A stretch of 64,000 nucleotides of DNA from Bacteroidota bacterium. GTDB taxonomy: Bacteria > Bacteroidota > Bacteroidia > Chitinophagales > Chitinophagaceae. The stretch spans positions 1,116,001-1,180,000 of the forward strand of contig JAEWHC010000009.1 in the NCBI GenBank assembly GCA_023387985.1. The letters are read 5' to 3'. The position numbers were made by a program, and so were the translations under genes. The notes under the pieces were generated by a model. That model was not told the origin of the DNA and did no database searches. It saw only the letters and a list, made by a program, of their open reading frames with translations. Below, piece after piece: positions 17,269-27,143 of the stretch; the first letter of the stretch is position 1, and every line of letters begins with the position of its first letter.

Positions 17269-19119
17269 ATGAATTGCACAATGAAACCCCGAATTATTCT
17301 AAAATGGTTGTTTTTTTTATTGGTCAATATTTCGTTTTTACCGTTGCTTGCCCAGCAACATAGTCTCAAAACCAAATGGGCTTCGCAGGTCGATAAGAAC
17401 AATCCGTTGCCCGAATACCCGCGGCCACAGTTTGAACGCAAAAACTGGCAAAACCTGAATGGACAATGGGATTACAGCATTGCCCCTGTTACCATGCAAA
17501 ACGCCCCCACCCACTGGGAAGGTAAAATAACTGTTCCTTTCGCGGTTGAATCCATGCTTTCGGGGGTGCAGCGCCGTGTGGGTAAGGATAGCCTCCTATG
17601 GTACCAAACTTCTTTCATCGCTTCAGCCGGCAAAAATGAAAAACTGATTCTTCATTTCGGGGCAGTTGACTGGAAGGCAAAAGTTTGGGTAAATGGCCAG
17701 CTTGCCGGTGAACACGTGGGCGGGTTCACGGCTTTTTCTTTTGACATTACTCCATATTTGGGCAAACGTAAAATGCATACGCTTACAGTCCAGGTTTGGG
17801 ATCCTTCGGATGACGGCTATCAGCCTCGTGGCAAACAGATCAAAAATCCCCATGGCATTTGGTACACTCCTGTTACAGGCATCTGGCAAACCGTTTGGCT
17901 CGAAAAAGTAAATCAGCACCATCTCGCGTCCACCTATCATGTAGCGGATATCGACCGCGGGCTGATTCATATTGAGCCGAAACTGACAGGAAATACAACC
18001 GGTATTCGAGCGGAGGCCGATATTTCGCATGAAGGAAAAAATGTTTATTCAGGGCCGGTTAAACTGAATGAAAACAATACCATTGAAATTCCGACACCCG
18101 AATTGTGGTCGCCTGATAACCCGGCATTATACCACATAACCTATCGGGTATACCGGGGAAACCAATTGACAGATGAAGTGAGATCCTATTTCGCCATGCG
18201 GAAGATCAGTCTGGAAAAAGATTGGAATGGTATTCCCAGGATGAAACTCAACAACCAGTTTCTTTTTCAATACGGCCCGCTCGACCAGGGTTGGTGGCCT
18301 GATGGTTTGTACACGGCGCCAACCGATGAAGCCTTGATGTTTGACATTGAGCAAACAAAAAACATGGGGTTCAATACCATTCGTAAACATGTGAAGGTGG
18401 AGCCTGATCGCTGGTATTATCACGCCGATAAACTCGGCATGCTGGTATGGCAGGATATGCCAAGCGGCGATATGGGAAACCGGTGGGATATGAACCCGGG
18501 GATTTTCGGAAAAGCAACAAGCAAAGACCGCACCCCGGAATCTGCAGATAATTTTAGAAACGAATGGAGGGATATCATTAACCAATTTAAATTCTTTCCG
18601 AGTATCGTCGTGTGGGTGCCATTTAATGAGGCCTGGGGACAGTTTGATACGGAAGCCATTGTGGACTTCACACATTCCCTTGACCCTACACGGCTGATCA
18701 ATGGGGCAAGCGGCGGCAATTATACCTTGTCGGGTGATATTTTTGACATCCACAATTATCCGGAACCGGTAATGCCAGATCCTCGCTGGTTTAAGACCGG
18801 GCAGGCGCTGGTGCTGGGCGAATTCGGCGGATTGGGTTTGCCACTGGAGGGCCATACCTGGCAAAACCGGGACAACTGGGGATACCAGAGTTTCAAAACA
18901 AAAACGGAATTATACGACAAGTACGAAGAATTTTTGAACCGGATCCCCAACCTCATCTCAAAAGGATTGTCGGCTGCCATATATACCCAAACCACCGACG
19001 TGGAAGTGGAAACAAATGGATTGATGACTTACGACCGCGAAGTAATTAAATTTCCTGTAGACCAGTTGAAAATGCTCCATCAAAAACTCTACGAGCCCAA
19101 CATGATTCAGGCAAAATGA
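17269..19119 (+). CDS. Secreted glycoside hydrolase family 2 enzyme
   Basis: A signal peptide (about 1-29, ends LLAQ) precedes the three GH2 domains: a jelly-roll sugar-binding domain (about 55-215, with WYQTSF and KVWVNGQLAGEHVGGFTAF), an Ig-like domain (about 215-310) and a TIM barrel. The acid/base is Glu454 in VPFNEAWGQF and the nucleophile is Glu518 in LVLGEFGG. At 616 residues it is shorter than LacZ and nearer to the beta-galactosidase/glucuronidase-like GH2 proteins of Bacteroidota. The substrate cannot be fixed from sequence. An ATG at 17281 is an alternative start that keeps the signal peptide. Confidence 0.88.
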   Translation: MNCTMKPRIILKWLFFLLVNISFLPLLAQQHSLKTKWASQVDKNNPLPEYPRPQFERKNWQNLNGQWDYSIAPVTMQNAPTHWEGKITVPFAVESMLSGVQRRVGKDSLLWYQTSFIASAGKNEKLILHFGAVDWKAKVWVNGQLAGEHVGGFTAFSFDITPYLGKRKMHTLTVQVWDPSDDGYQPRGKQIKNPHGIWYTPVTGIWQTVWLEKVNQHHLASTYHVADIDRGLIHIEPKLTGNTTGIRAEADISHEGKNVYSGPVKLNENNTIEIPTPELWSPDNPALYHITYRVYRGNQLTDEVRSYFAMRKISLEKDWNGIPRMKLNNQFLFQYGPLDQGWWPDGLYTAPTDEALMFDIEQTKNMGFNTIRKHVKVEPDRWYYHADKLGMLVWQDMPSGDMGNRWDMNPGIFGKATSKDRTPESADNFRNEWRDIINQFKFFPSIVVWVPFNEAWGQFDTEAIVDFTHSLDPTRLINGASGGNYTLSGDIFDIHNYPEPVMPDPRWFKTGQALVLGEFGGLGLPLEGHTWQNRDNWGYQSFKTKTELYDKYEEFLNRIPNLISKGLSAAIYTQTTDVEVETNGLMTYDREVIKFPVDQLKMLHQKLYEPNMIQAK

Positions 19120-19521
19120 AGACCAATCCACCAGGTAATTTTTCCCCGGATTTCAAAGGGTGAAGGACGTAAAAGCCTTGAAAATATTGACGTTCACGCG
19201 GCCATTAATAAATTTATGGATTATTTCTCAAAACCTGAATATGGTATAAAATTTGTTAAGTGGAATGCGTGAAGGAATAGTAATCAGCTTGATTAGCATA
19301 CGTGTTTAGCCCTGCTGATTTACGATACCCCTGTTTCAACAGGGGTATTTTTTTGTCTGCTTCATGCATCGTATTTCTTATTATCTAGCTGCTTTTTCAA
19401 GCAGGCCAATCTATCATTAAGAAATTAACCACAAAAAATATGGTCTCATTTTTCGTTAAAAAAACACCCTGAATTTTTATATTGCGTAAATATTCGTATT
19501 ATTGTTCTTAAACCCATTGCC
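19120..19521. other. Intergenic with a terminator near its middle
   Basis: About 400 bases between the GH2 gene and a small secreted-protein gene. Apart from the terminator at 19325-19355, nothing coding or structural stands out. Confidence 0.5.
19325..19355 (+). terminator. Strong rho-independent terminator
   Basis: ATACCCCTGTT (19325-19335) is a perfect 11-base complement to AACAGGGGTAT (19338-19348), with a run of seven T immediately after. It lies 205 bases past the GH2 stop, so it ends either that transcript or a short RNA I cannot define. Confidence 0.85.
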
Positions 19522-20031
19522 TTGAAAATCATTTTCCATCTGGCGATTATTGTTTGTTTATTTTCCGTATTGCCCTTCCCGGCGATCTCCCAAAAAATCG
19601 TGATTTCCGATAAAGCGGGCGATATCGGTATGATTGTTTTTCAAATGGGATTAAACAACCAATTTGAATCCCCTTTTGTCGGAATTGCAAACAAGCCTTC
19701 CACCCAGTTCGCCCTTTACCGTCAACTCGAAAAAGAAGGCGGTGCGGAAACTTTACTCACCCTTGTTGAGAAATCTGAAAACGCGGTGGTAAGGTTATAT
19801 GCCGCGAAAGCTTACCTTTCAAAATTTGGTAAACTCTTACCCTCGCTCCATGAAAAAATGCTGAGTGACACAAGCCTGGTAAATATGGTGGATGGATGTG
19901 TTTTAATCAGGCTTCCCGCAGGTTATTTATATGGGAAAAGATTAGTGAATGATCAGCCCGCATTTTTCAACCGTCCAGGAAACTTTATGGTTACGCCATC
20001 CTTTTCTGCTGCGCCTTTGCCTTCGGAATAA
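19522..20031 (+). CDS. Small secreted protein of unknown function
   Basis: The start is TTG at 19522, followed by a signal peptide (about 1-24, ends PAISQ). The 169-residue product has a helical middle part (FALYRQLEKEGGAETLLTL, then VVRLYAAKAYLSKFG) that resembles a single HEAT-like repeat. I do not recognise a family. The next gene, a large secreted propeller protein, starts about 100 bases on. Confidence 0.55.
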   Translation: MKIIFHLAIIVCLFSVLPFPAISQKIVISDKAGDIGMIVFQMGLNNQFESPFVGIANKPSTQFALYRQLEKEGGAETLLTLVEKSENAVVRLYAAKAYLSKFGKLLPSLHEKMLSDTSLVNMVDGCVLIRLPAGYLYGKRLVNDQPAFFNRPGNFMVTPSFSAAPLPSE

Positions 20032-20133
20032 CGCGAATCCGCTACTTCTTTTTCTTTTATTTCATCAGCCTGCGTTACAGCAAGCAGGAAATTGTTAATT
20101 TTCACGTCATAACGATTATCTCAACAATCAGAC

Positions 20134-23100
20134 ATGAAAATTCAATTTTACCTGGCCCTCTCATTGCTGTTGGCTACAGGCGTTTACGGTCAGCGTACGG
20201 CGCGCCAGGCGCCACAACCCAGGCCAGTAGGCGAGATTCCGGAATTCAGCAACATGCAATACCGGCTTATTGGTCCATTTCGTGGCGGACGTGCCTCCGG
20301 CGTTTCAGGTAGTTATCAGAGTGAAAACACTTTTTATTTTGCTTCCACAGGCGGCGGTGTGTGGAAGACTACCGATGGTGGCAGCAATTGGAAGAATGTG
20401 AGTGACGGATTTTTTGGTGGAAGTATGGGTGCGGTAGAAGTGGCGCCATCCAATGAAAATATTGTGTATGCAGGAGAGGGCGAAGCCACCATGCGAGGCA
20501 ATGTCAGTGAGGGATTGGGGGGTGTTTGGCGCAGCGATAATGCCGGGAAAACATGGAAGAACCTTGGGTTGAAGGACGGCAGACACATCACCAATTTTGT
20601 GATCCATCCTACCAATCCCGATATTGTTTGGGTAGGTGTAATGGGACATTTATTTGGGCCCAACGAAACCAGGGGCGTATACAAAACCTCCGATGGCGGA
20701 AAAAACTGGAAACGGGTATTGTACATAAATAACCAAACCGGATGTGCCGACCTGGTGATGGAACCCAACAATACCGATGTATTGTATGCCGGTACCTGGC
20801 GTGTACAGCGACTTCCCTACAGTCTGGAAAGTGGCGGTGAAGGCAGCGGCCTTTATAAAAGTACCGATGGTGGTGAAACCTGGACGAACATCAGCAGCAA
20901 AAAAGGATTGCCTGCGGGGATTTGGGGAAAGGTAGGGGTTGCCGTTTCCCGCTCCAATACCAATAAAGTGTATGCCATTATTGAAAACGCGAAAGGCGGT
21001 TTGTATGTGAGTGATGATGCCGGGGATAGCTGGACGCTCCGCAGCAGTGACAACAACCTGAGACAGCGGGCATGGTATTATACCAAGGTATTTGTAGATC
21101 CCGATGATGAAAACTTTGTGTATGCACCAAATGTGGCTTTTAATTACAGCCGTGATGGTGGCCGCACCTGGCAACGCAAATCCACCCCGCATAGTGATCA
21201 CCACGATATCTGGATAGATCCCAGGAACGCCAGCCGCCTGGCCATTGCAGATGATGGCGGCGCGCAGGTGAGTTTTGACCTGGGTGACAACTGGAGCACG
21301 ATGATGAACCAGCCAACAGCAGAGGTTTACCGCGTAAGCACCAGCAATGCCTTCCCCTATCATGTTATGGGCGGCCAGCAGGACAATTCAGCATTTAGAA
21401 TCAGAAGCAGAACCTACGGTGCGGCCATTACCAATAATGACCTGGAAGATGCCGCGGGTTCTGAAAGTGGATATGTGGTTTCCGATCCCAATGATCCGGA
21501 TATTACTTATGGGGGAAATTACCATGGAATGCTGATGCGCAAGGACCACCGAACCAATGAAATCCGCCTCATTAATGTATGGCCAATCGACAATATGGGT
21601 GCTGGGGCTGACGTGGCCAAATACCGTTTCCAGTGGAACTACCCCATCTTTTTCAGCCCACATAACGCAAAGCGGCTTTATGCAGCCGGCAATCACTTAT
21701 TTGTTAGTGAAAATGAAGGCAGAAGCTGGGAACAGATCAGCCCTGACCTCACCACAAATGACAAAAGCAAACAAGGCCCGAGTGGCGGCCCTGTTACCCA
21801 TGACAATACTACCGTAGAATATTATTGCACCATTTTTACGGCAACAGAAAGTGAAACTGAAAAAGACCTCCTTTGGGCGGGAAGTGATGATGGGCTTATT
21901 CATGTTTCCCGCGATGGAGGAAGGAATTGGGAAAATGTTACGCCAAAGGGGATACCGCAGTGGATTATGTGGAACTGTGTGGATGTGGATCCACATAAAA
22001 AAGGGACAGCCTATTTTGCAGGAACACGCTATAAACTCGATGACTTTACGCCTTACCTCTACAAGACGGAAGATTACGGAAAAACGTGGTCACGTATTGA
22101 CAACGGTATTGATCGCATGCATTTTACCCGCGCCCTCCGCGCCGATAAAAAAGTGCCTGATCTCCTTTATGCCGGAACCGAATATGGCATGTATATCAGC
22201 CACGACGGAGGTAAAAACTGGAACAGTTTCCAATTGAATCTGCCGGTGACTTCCATTACAGATATGACCATTAAAAACAATGACCTCGTGGTAGGTACCC
22301 AGGGTAGGAGCATCTGGATCTTTGATGACCTCACACCCGTTCAGCAATACAAGCAGGGAGGTTTTGACAGAGATCTTCATCTTTTCGAACCTGCTCCGGC
22401 TATTCGAATGCAGGCTACCGGCAGAAGAAGGGGTCGTATGGGTTCAATGGGTTCAATTCCCAATGCCGGTCAAAATCCGCCCGCAGGGGTGGTGGTTCCT
22501 TTCTGGTTGAAAAATGTAAACGATTCAACCAGGGCAACTATGACCATTCTGGATAAAGACAACAAAGTAATACGTAAGTTCGAGACCTCCAAAGAGGCGG
22601 ATAATTTCTCGATTCGCCCCGGGTATAATCAGTTTGCATGGGATCTTTATTACCCGGAAGGAGAACGTGTGCCGGAAACCACCATTTTGTGGAATCGCAG
22701 CCAGATGATACCCATGGCACCTCCGGGAAATTATTTTGCCCGGCTGAAAGTAGGGAATGACAGTGCTACTGTTCCAATAAAAATTCTTGGTGACCCCAAT
22801 TACAAAGTAAATGAAACTGAATACATGCAGCAGTTTGAATTTTTGCGTACTGCCCAGGCCAAATTTGACCAGGTGATTAAAGCGCAGCGGGAAATGGAAG
22901 AGATCCGAAGGCAAATGAATGCCTTTACCACCCGTGGGGGACAAAATGTACCTGCCTCCATAAAAGAGCTTGTCAAAGACATCGATAAGAAAATGAAAGT
23001 CATTGAAGAAGCCCTGCATCAAACGAAGGCAAAAAGTGGACAGGATGTGTTGAATTATCCTATCCGCCTTGACGATAAACTCAGCAGTGTTTACCGCGTG

Positions 23101-23280
23101 GCGGCAACAGGAAATGGAGCCCCAACCAAACAGGTACAGGAAGCTTATGCAGAAGTTGCTTCACAAATAGATATAGAACTCAATAAATGGGAAACCATTA
23201 AACGAGATGAAGTAAATAGGTTAAACGGGTTAATCCGGGAGAGTTCCATTCCGGTCATCGGCGTAAAGGCTTCTGAATAA
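20134..23280 (+). CDS. Large secreted BNR/Asp-box beta-propeller protein (VPS10/sortilin-like)
   Basis: A signal peptide (about 1-19) is followed by at least eleven Asp-box motifs of the form S/T-x-D-x-G-x-x-W (for example TTDGGSNW, STDGGETW, SRDGGRTW, SHDGGKNW), which build one or two propellers up to about residue 735. Then come a beta-sandwich segment ('TILDKDNKVIRKFETSKE') and a charged helical C-terminal part (about 900-1040). Such 1,000-residue proteins are common in Bacteroidota and often labelled glycosyl hydrolase. I see no sialidase Arg triad, so catalysis is unproven. pxpB begins 19 bases after its stop, close enough for cotranscription. Confidence 0.85.
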   Translation: MKIQFYLALSLLLATGVYGQRTARQAPQPRPVGEIPEFSNMQYRLIGPFRGGRASGVSGSYQSENTFYFASTGGGVWKTTDGGSNWKNVSDGFFGGSMGAVEVAPSNENIVYAGEGEATMRGNVSEGLGGVWRSDNAGKTWKNLGLKDGRHITNFVIHPTNPDIVWVGVMGHLFGPNETRGVYKTSDGGKNWKRVLYINNQTGCADLVMEPNNTDVLYAGTWRVQRLPYSLESGGEGSGLYKSTDGGETWTNISSKKGLPAGIWGKVGVAVSRSNTNKVYAIIENAKGGLYVSDDAGDSWTLRSSDNNLRQRAWYYTKVFVDPDDENFVYAPNVAFNYSRDGGRTWQRKSTPHSDHHDIWIDPRNASRLAIADDGGAQVSFDLGDNWSTMMNQPTAEVYRVSTSNAFPYHVMGGQQDNSAFRIRSRTYGAAITNNDLEDAAGSESGYVVSDPNDPDITYGGNYHGMLMRKDHRTNEIRLINVWPIDNMGAGADVAKYRFQWNYPIFFSPHNAKRLYAAGNHLFVSENEGRSWEQISPDLTTNDKSKQGPSGGPVTHDNTTVEYYCTIFTATESETEKDLLWAGSDDGLIHVSRDGGRNWENVTPKGIPQWIMWNCVDVDPHKKGTAYFAGTRYKLDDFTPYLYKTEDYGKTWSRIDNGIDRMHFTRALRADKKVPDLLYAGTEYGMYISHDGGKNWNSFQLNLPVTSITDMTIKNNDLVVGTQGRSIWIFDDLTPVQQYKQGGFDRDLHLFEPAPAIRMQATGRRRGRMGSMGSIPNAGQNPPAGVVVPFWLKNVNDSTRATMTILDKDNKVIRKFETSKEADNFSIRPGYNQFAWDLYYPEGERVPETTILWNRSQMIPMAPPGNYFARLKVGNDSATVPIKILGDPNYKVNETEYMQQFEFLRTAQAKFDQVIKAQREMEEIRRQMNAFTTRGGQNVPASIKELVKDIDKKMKVIEEALHQTKAKSGQDVLNYPIRLDDKLSSVYRVAATGNGAPTKQVQEAYAEVASQIDIELNKWETIKRDEVNRLNGLIRESSIPVIGVKASE

Positions 23281-23299
23281 AGCCTTTCTTTGCAGGCGA

Positions 23300-24031
23300 A
23301 TGCCACTTGCCAAGGAACATAATTCCCCTGCCGTTTTCAGGTTGTCAGAATTCACCTGGCTCCTGGAACCGGCAGGTGTGTTTTCAATTGAAACCAATCG
23401 CCGTATTCATGAAACAGCCAAATGGCTAAGAACAAATCACGGCGGAATATTTTGCCAGGTTGTTCCCGCTTATCATGCGCTTATGGTGGAACTGCACCAG
23501 GCAGTAAACAGGTTGAATGCCGCCTTAATAAAGCCCGGCGCAATGGAAACCTTGCTGAAGGCTGCCTGGAATGCCTGTTTGCAAAATGAACAGCAAGCAC
23601 CGCATTTGCTGGAGATTCCGGTATGTTATCACCCTGCACTCAACAATGATCTTGAAGCAGTGAGCCTTGTCCTGGGCCTTCCTATTGAAAATATTGTACG
23701 GCTTCATTGCTCACATAACTATCATGTATTTATGCTGGGTTTTTTGCCCGGCTTTACCTACATGGGCATTTTACCCGTGGCGCTGCAAATACCCCGCAAA
23801 TCGCAGCCGGCACCCGTAAGGGCTGGCGCTGTGGCGATTGCCGGTCAGCAAACCGGAATTTATCCCATCGACAGCCCGGGCGGCTGGCACGTTCTGGGCT
23901 ACACTCCCTGGAAAATTTTTGACGCGGATAACGAATTGCGGCCTGCTTTGCCGGAGCCGGGTAATCTGGTGAGATTTTTGCCCATTGATCTTCAAAGTTT
24001 TAAATCCATGAAGCAATGGCCATCCAAATAA
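23300..24031 (+). CDS. pxpB: 5-oxoprolinase subunit PxpB (KipI-like)
   Basis: One of three subunits of the prokaryotic ATP-dependent 5-oxoprolinase, which opens 5-oxoproline (pyroglutamate) to glutamate. Residues about 95-235 carry the KipI/allophanate-hydrolase-subunit-1 core: LEIPVCYHPALNNDLE, 'HNYHVFMLGFLPGFTYMG' and 'AVAIAGQQTGIYPIDSPGGW'. At 243 residues it is normal length. It overlaps pxpC by 16 bases. Confidence 0.92.
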   Translation: MPLAKEHNSPAVFRLSEFTWLLEPAGVFSIETNRRIHETAKWLRTNHGGIFCQVVPAYHALMVELHQAVNRLNAALIKPGAMETLLKAAWNACLQNEQQAPHLLEIPVCYHPALNNDLEAVSLVLGLPIENIVRLHCSHNYHVFMLGFLPGFTYMGILPVALQIPRKSQPAPVRAGAVAIAGQQTGIYPIDSPGGWHVLGYTPWKIFDADNELRPALPEPGNLVRFLPIDLQSFKSMKQWPSK

Positions 24032-24990
24032 TCAAAGCCGGTATCATGGACAGTTTCCAGGACAGCGGAAGGAAGAGCCTTGCCCACCTGGGCATAAACC
24101 GTTCTGGTGTCATGGATGAATATCATGCGGCCATTGCAAATGCCCTTGCCGGAAATCCACCACATTTTGCCCTGCTCGAAATGGGTTTTCCTGCTGCAAC
24201 CATTCGCTTTGAACGTAATATATTTTTTGCGCTGAGTGGAGGGGATTTTGATGCGCATCTTGATGGAAAACAATTGAAAATACATCAGCCCGCCCATGCG
24301 AAAGCCGGGAGTTTGCTGGTGTTCAAAAATCCGGTAAGCGGCAGGTGGATTTATCTGGCAGTCAAAGGAGGATTTCATATTGAAAAAATACTCGGCAGTT
24401 TCAGCACAAACCTCAAAGGAAGATTTGGCGGTTGGAAAGGCCGGAAGCTGGAAACCGGTGACCAGATTGAATTGGCAGCAAATCATTTGGAGGAGCAAAA
24501 GCCAGGTCCGAATTTCTTCATACAAAAAAGCGAATTTGAAACTGAACCGGTCGCATTACTGCCCGGGCCTGAATTTGATGTGCTCAGTGGCGATGCAAAA
24601 CAGCAGCTTTTTCATTCTGCCTGGAATATCTCAGCCGGTTCAGATCGCATGGCTTACAAGCTCGTAGGAGAAATACTGCAAACCACCCGGGGGGGTGAAA
24701 TGCTTTCGGCGCCGGTTACCCGGGGAACCGTGCAGGTTTTGCCCTCCGGGGATATTATGGTGCTTATGGCAGATCACCAAACAATTGGCGGTTATCCAAG
24801 GATAGGTCAATTGACTGCTTCAGACTTTTACCGGTTTGCGCAATGGTCAGGGAAAATTGCTTTGCAATTCAAAAAAACAACGATGGATGAAGCTTTGCGC
24901 AAATACAAAGATGAACAGGCTAAAATCAATAAACGCCTTGCTGCCATAAAATTGCATTTACACTGCAACCAATCTTCATTTGATGAATAG
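24016..24990 (+). CDS. pxpC: 5-oxoprolinase subunit PxpC (KipA-like)
   Basis: The partner of PxpB, from the family labelled biotin-dependent carboxyltransferase or allophanate hydrolase subunit 2. Typical blocks are 'GIMDSFQDSGRKSLAHLGIN', 'RSGVMDEYHAAIANALAGNP', SDRMAYKLVG and 'IMVLMADHQTIGGYPRIGQL'. Its start lies inside the end of pxpB, which implies coupled translation. It is 93 bases before pxpA. Confidence 0.92.
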   Translation: MAIQIIKAGIMDSFQDSGRKSLAHLGINRSGVMDEYHAAIANALAGNPPHFALLEMGFPAATIRFERNIFFALSGGDFDAHLDGKQLKIHQPAHAKAGSLLVFKNPVSGRWIYLAVKGGFHIEKILGSFSTNLKGRFGGWKGRKLETGDQIELAANHLEEQKPGPNFFIQKSEFETEPVALLPGPEFDVLSGDAKQQLFHSAWNISAGSDRMAYKLVGEILQTTRGGEMLSAPVTRGTVQVLPSGDIMVLMADHQTIGGYPRIGQLTASDFYRFAQWSGKIALQFKKTTMDEALRKYKDEQAKINKRLAAIKLHLHCNQSSFDE

Positions 24991-25083
24991 ATTTTTTCAC
25001 AGCCTTGATGATTGGCTTGTTCTTTAAGATATTAGTAAACAGGCGAATATTCGTTTTTAATTGATTCCCATTAACTTTATCCC

Positions 25084-25848
25084 ATGAGTGCTTTTTTGCA
25101 GGTAGATATAAATTGCGACCTTGGGGAGGGCCTGGCTTCTGATGAAGAGATTATGCCCTACATCAGCTCTGCCAGTATTGCCTGCGGCGCCCATGCCGGT
25201 GATGAAGATACCATGAGGCAGACCCTCCGGCTTTGCAAAAAATACAATGTTTCAATAGGCGCTCACCCGGGTTATGAGGATAAGAAAAACTTTGGACGGC
25301 TGGAGCAAACGCTTTCCAACAGAAGCATTTCCCTGCTGGTTACACAGCAATTGATCCAGCTTGGGCAGCTGGCCGCAGAGGAAGGATTGAAACTGAACCA
25401 TGTAAAACCTCACGGGGCGCTTTACAACAGCAGTGCCATAAATGCGGATGTTGCTGAATCCATTGCCTATGCTGTTTACGAATTCAACAGCAGGTTGATC
25501 TTGTATGGACTGGCAGGAAGTTTGTCCCTTTCCATGGCAGAATCCATCGGCCTGAGATCAGCTGCTGAAGTTTTTGCAGACCGTAAATACGGTTCAAATG
25601 GGCTACTCATTCCCCGTTCCCAAAAAAATGCGGTATTGGAATCTGAACAAGCGGTAGTGAAACAGGTTTTGGAAGTGGTGGAGAATGGAAGCGTTACTTC
25701 GGATACAAAGGAAACCATTTCGTTGATCTTTCAACCGCACCAATCGCTTACCCTTTGTTTGCACGGTGACAACCCGAATGCGCCTCAGCTGGCAAAAGCC
25801 ATTTACGAAGCCTTATCCTCCAAAAACATAACCATTCAGGCCCCTTGA
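25084..25848 (+). CDS. pxpA: 5-oxoprolinase subunit PxpA (LamB/YcsF family)
   Basis: The LamB/YcsF subunit of 5-oxoprolinase. Motifs are VDINCDLGEG at the start, 'ASIACGAHAGDEDTM', SIGAHPGYED and HVKPHGALYN, with the conserved acidic and His residues of the family. The 254-residue length is standard. The following permease gene overlaps its stop by four bases (TTGA). Having all three Pxp genes together makes the pathway call strong. Confidence 0.95.
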   Translation: MSAFLQVDINCDLGEGLASDEEIMPYISSASIACGAHAGDEDTMRQTLRLCKKYNVSIGAHPGYEDKKNFGRLEQTLSNRSISLLVTQQLIQLGQLAAEEGLKLNHVKPHGALYNSSAINADVAESIAYAVYEFNSRLILYGLAGSLSLSMAESIGLRSAAEVFADRKYGSNGLLIPRSQKNAVLESEQAVVKQVLEVVENGSVTSDTKETISLIFQPHQSLTLCLHGDNPNAPQLAKAIYEALSSKNITIQAP

Positions 25849-27035
25849 AAAACGGTAGATTGAGGTTTTTCCCAGGTACTTTGATGGGTGCCGCCTTCCT
25901 AATGGCAACCTCGGCCATAGGCCCTGGATTCATAACGCAAACAACCGTTTTTACCGCCCGGCAAAAAGCCGATTTTGGTTTTGTGATTCTTATTTCCATT
26001 TTGATCGATATAGTGGTGCAACTCAACATCTGGCGGATCAGCGCGGCCACAGGAATGAAAGCACAGCAACTGGGTGAGCGGCTGCTTCCGGGCACGGGTG
26101 TGCTCTTGAGTGTTTTGGTGGTTTTTGGAGGACTTGTTTTCAACGTGGGAAATATTGCCGGTGCCGGCATGGGGCTGCAGGCTTTGCTGGGTATGGATAT
26201 AAAGACCGGGGCGGCATTGAGTGGCTTTATGGTGTTGCTTTTGTTTGCCTTTAAAGAATTTGGTACAACGATGGATTGGGCAGCCAAAATTTTCGGTTTT
26301 GTCATGATCGCGCTGATGATCGTGGTAGTATGCACGACAAATATCCCATTTGGAGAAATGGCACTGCACAGCATTGCGCCCCGCAGCATCAACAGCTATT
26401 CGATTCTCACACTGGTTGGAGGAACCGTTGGAGGCTATATCAGTTTTGCCGGCGCTCACCGGATGCTGGATGCCGCCAACGGCGGCGTATTGCCTGTTAA
26501 AGATGTGAACCGTTCAGCTGTTACCGGGATTCTCATTTCCGGACTAATGCGATTTTTACTTTTCGCTGCTGTACTGGGGGTGGTGTCAACAGGTTTCATA
26601 CCAGATCCGGTGAATCCTCCCGCAAGCATTTTTCAGTATGCCCTTGGAAAAACAGGCCAGCGCATTTTCGGTTTGATTCTTTGGTCGGCAGCCATTACTT
26701 CAGTGGTTGGGGCATCATTTACCTCCATATCTTTTCTTGAAACCTGGCATCCGAAGATTGCATCAAAGCGAAACGCTTTCATTATGGGTTTCATAATGCT
26801 GAGCACCGTTATATTCGCCTGGTTTGGAAGGCCGGTAAATATATTGGTTGCTGCCGGGGCGTTAAATGGGCTCGTACTGCCCATTGCCTTACTGGTGGTA
26901 TTGCTGACTGCTCACCTGCTTCGTAAACAAAAAACCTATGCCCATCCGTGGTGGCTCACATGGAGTGGCTGGCTGGTGTGGCTAATGGTCATTTACCTCA
27001 GTTATATAACAATGAAAACCTGGATTGGCGGCTAA
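25845..27035 (+). CDS. NRAMP-fold permease linked to 5-oxoprolinase (YcsG-like)
   Basis: An integral membrane protein with about 11 hydrophobic segments and NRAMP-type spacing. The metal motifs of true NRAMP transporters are gone: the first helix reads SAIGPGFITQTTVFTARQ with no Asp-Pro-Gly-Asn, and the sixth reads 'VGGTVGGYISFAGAHRM' with no Met-Pro-His. It starts with TTG overlapping the pxpA stop. Bacillus subtilis has a like gene (ycsG) beside its pxp genes. I infer uptake of 5-oxoproline or a related organic acid rather than metal. Confidence 0.8.
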   Translation: MKNGRLRFFPGTLMGAAFLMATSAIGPGFITQTTVFTARQKADFGFVILISILIDIVVQLNIWRISAATGMKAQQLGERLLPGTGVLLSVLVVFGGLVFNVGNIAGAGMGLQALLGMDIKTGAALSGFMVLLLFAFKEFGTTMDWAAKIFGFVMIALMIVVVCTTNIPFGEMALHSIAPRSINSYSILTLVGGTVGGYISFAGAHRMLDAANGGVLPVKDVNRSAVTGILISGLMRFLLFAAVLGVVSTGFIPDPVNPPASIFQYALGKTGQRIFGLILWSAAITSVVGASFTSISFLETWHPKIASKRNAFIMGFIMLSTVIFAWFGRPVNILVAAGALNGLVLPIALLVVLLTAHLLRKQKTYAHPWWLTWSGWLVWLMVIYLSYITMKTWIGG

Positions 27036-27143
27036 AATTTTCACCGATGGAAAATGATGCTTTACCGACGATTTTTGATTAACCCCCTTTTTGCTATTGT
27101 GAACAATATCAGGCTGGTTTAGGTTTACATAAAATTTAAAAAA

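Noticed and set aside
20134..23280. Sialidase
   Set aside because: Asp boxes are abundant but the catalytic Arg triad and nucleophilic Tyr of sialidases cannot be placed.
25845..27035. Manganese or iron NRAMP transporter
   Set aside because: Both metal-binding motifs are missing and the gene belongs to the 5-oxoprolinase operon.
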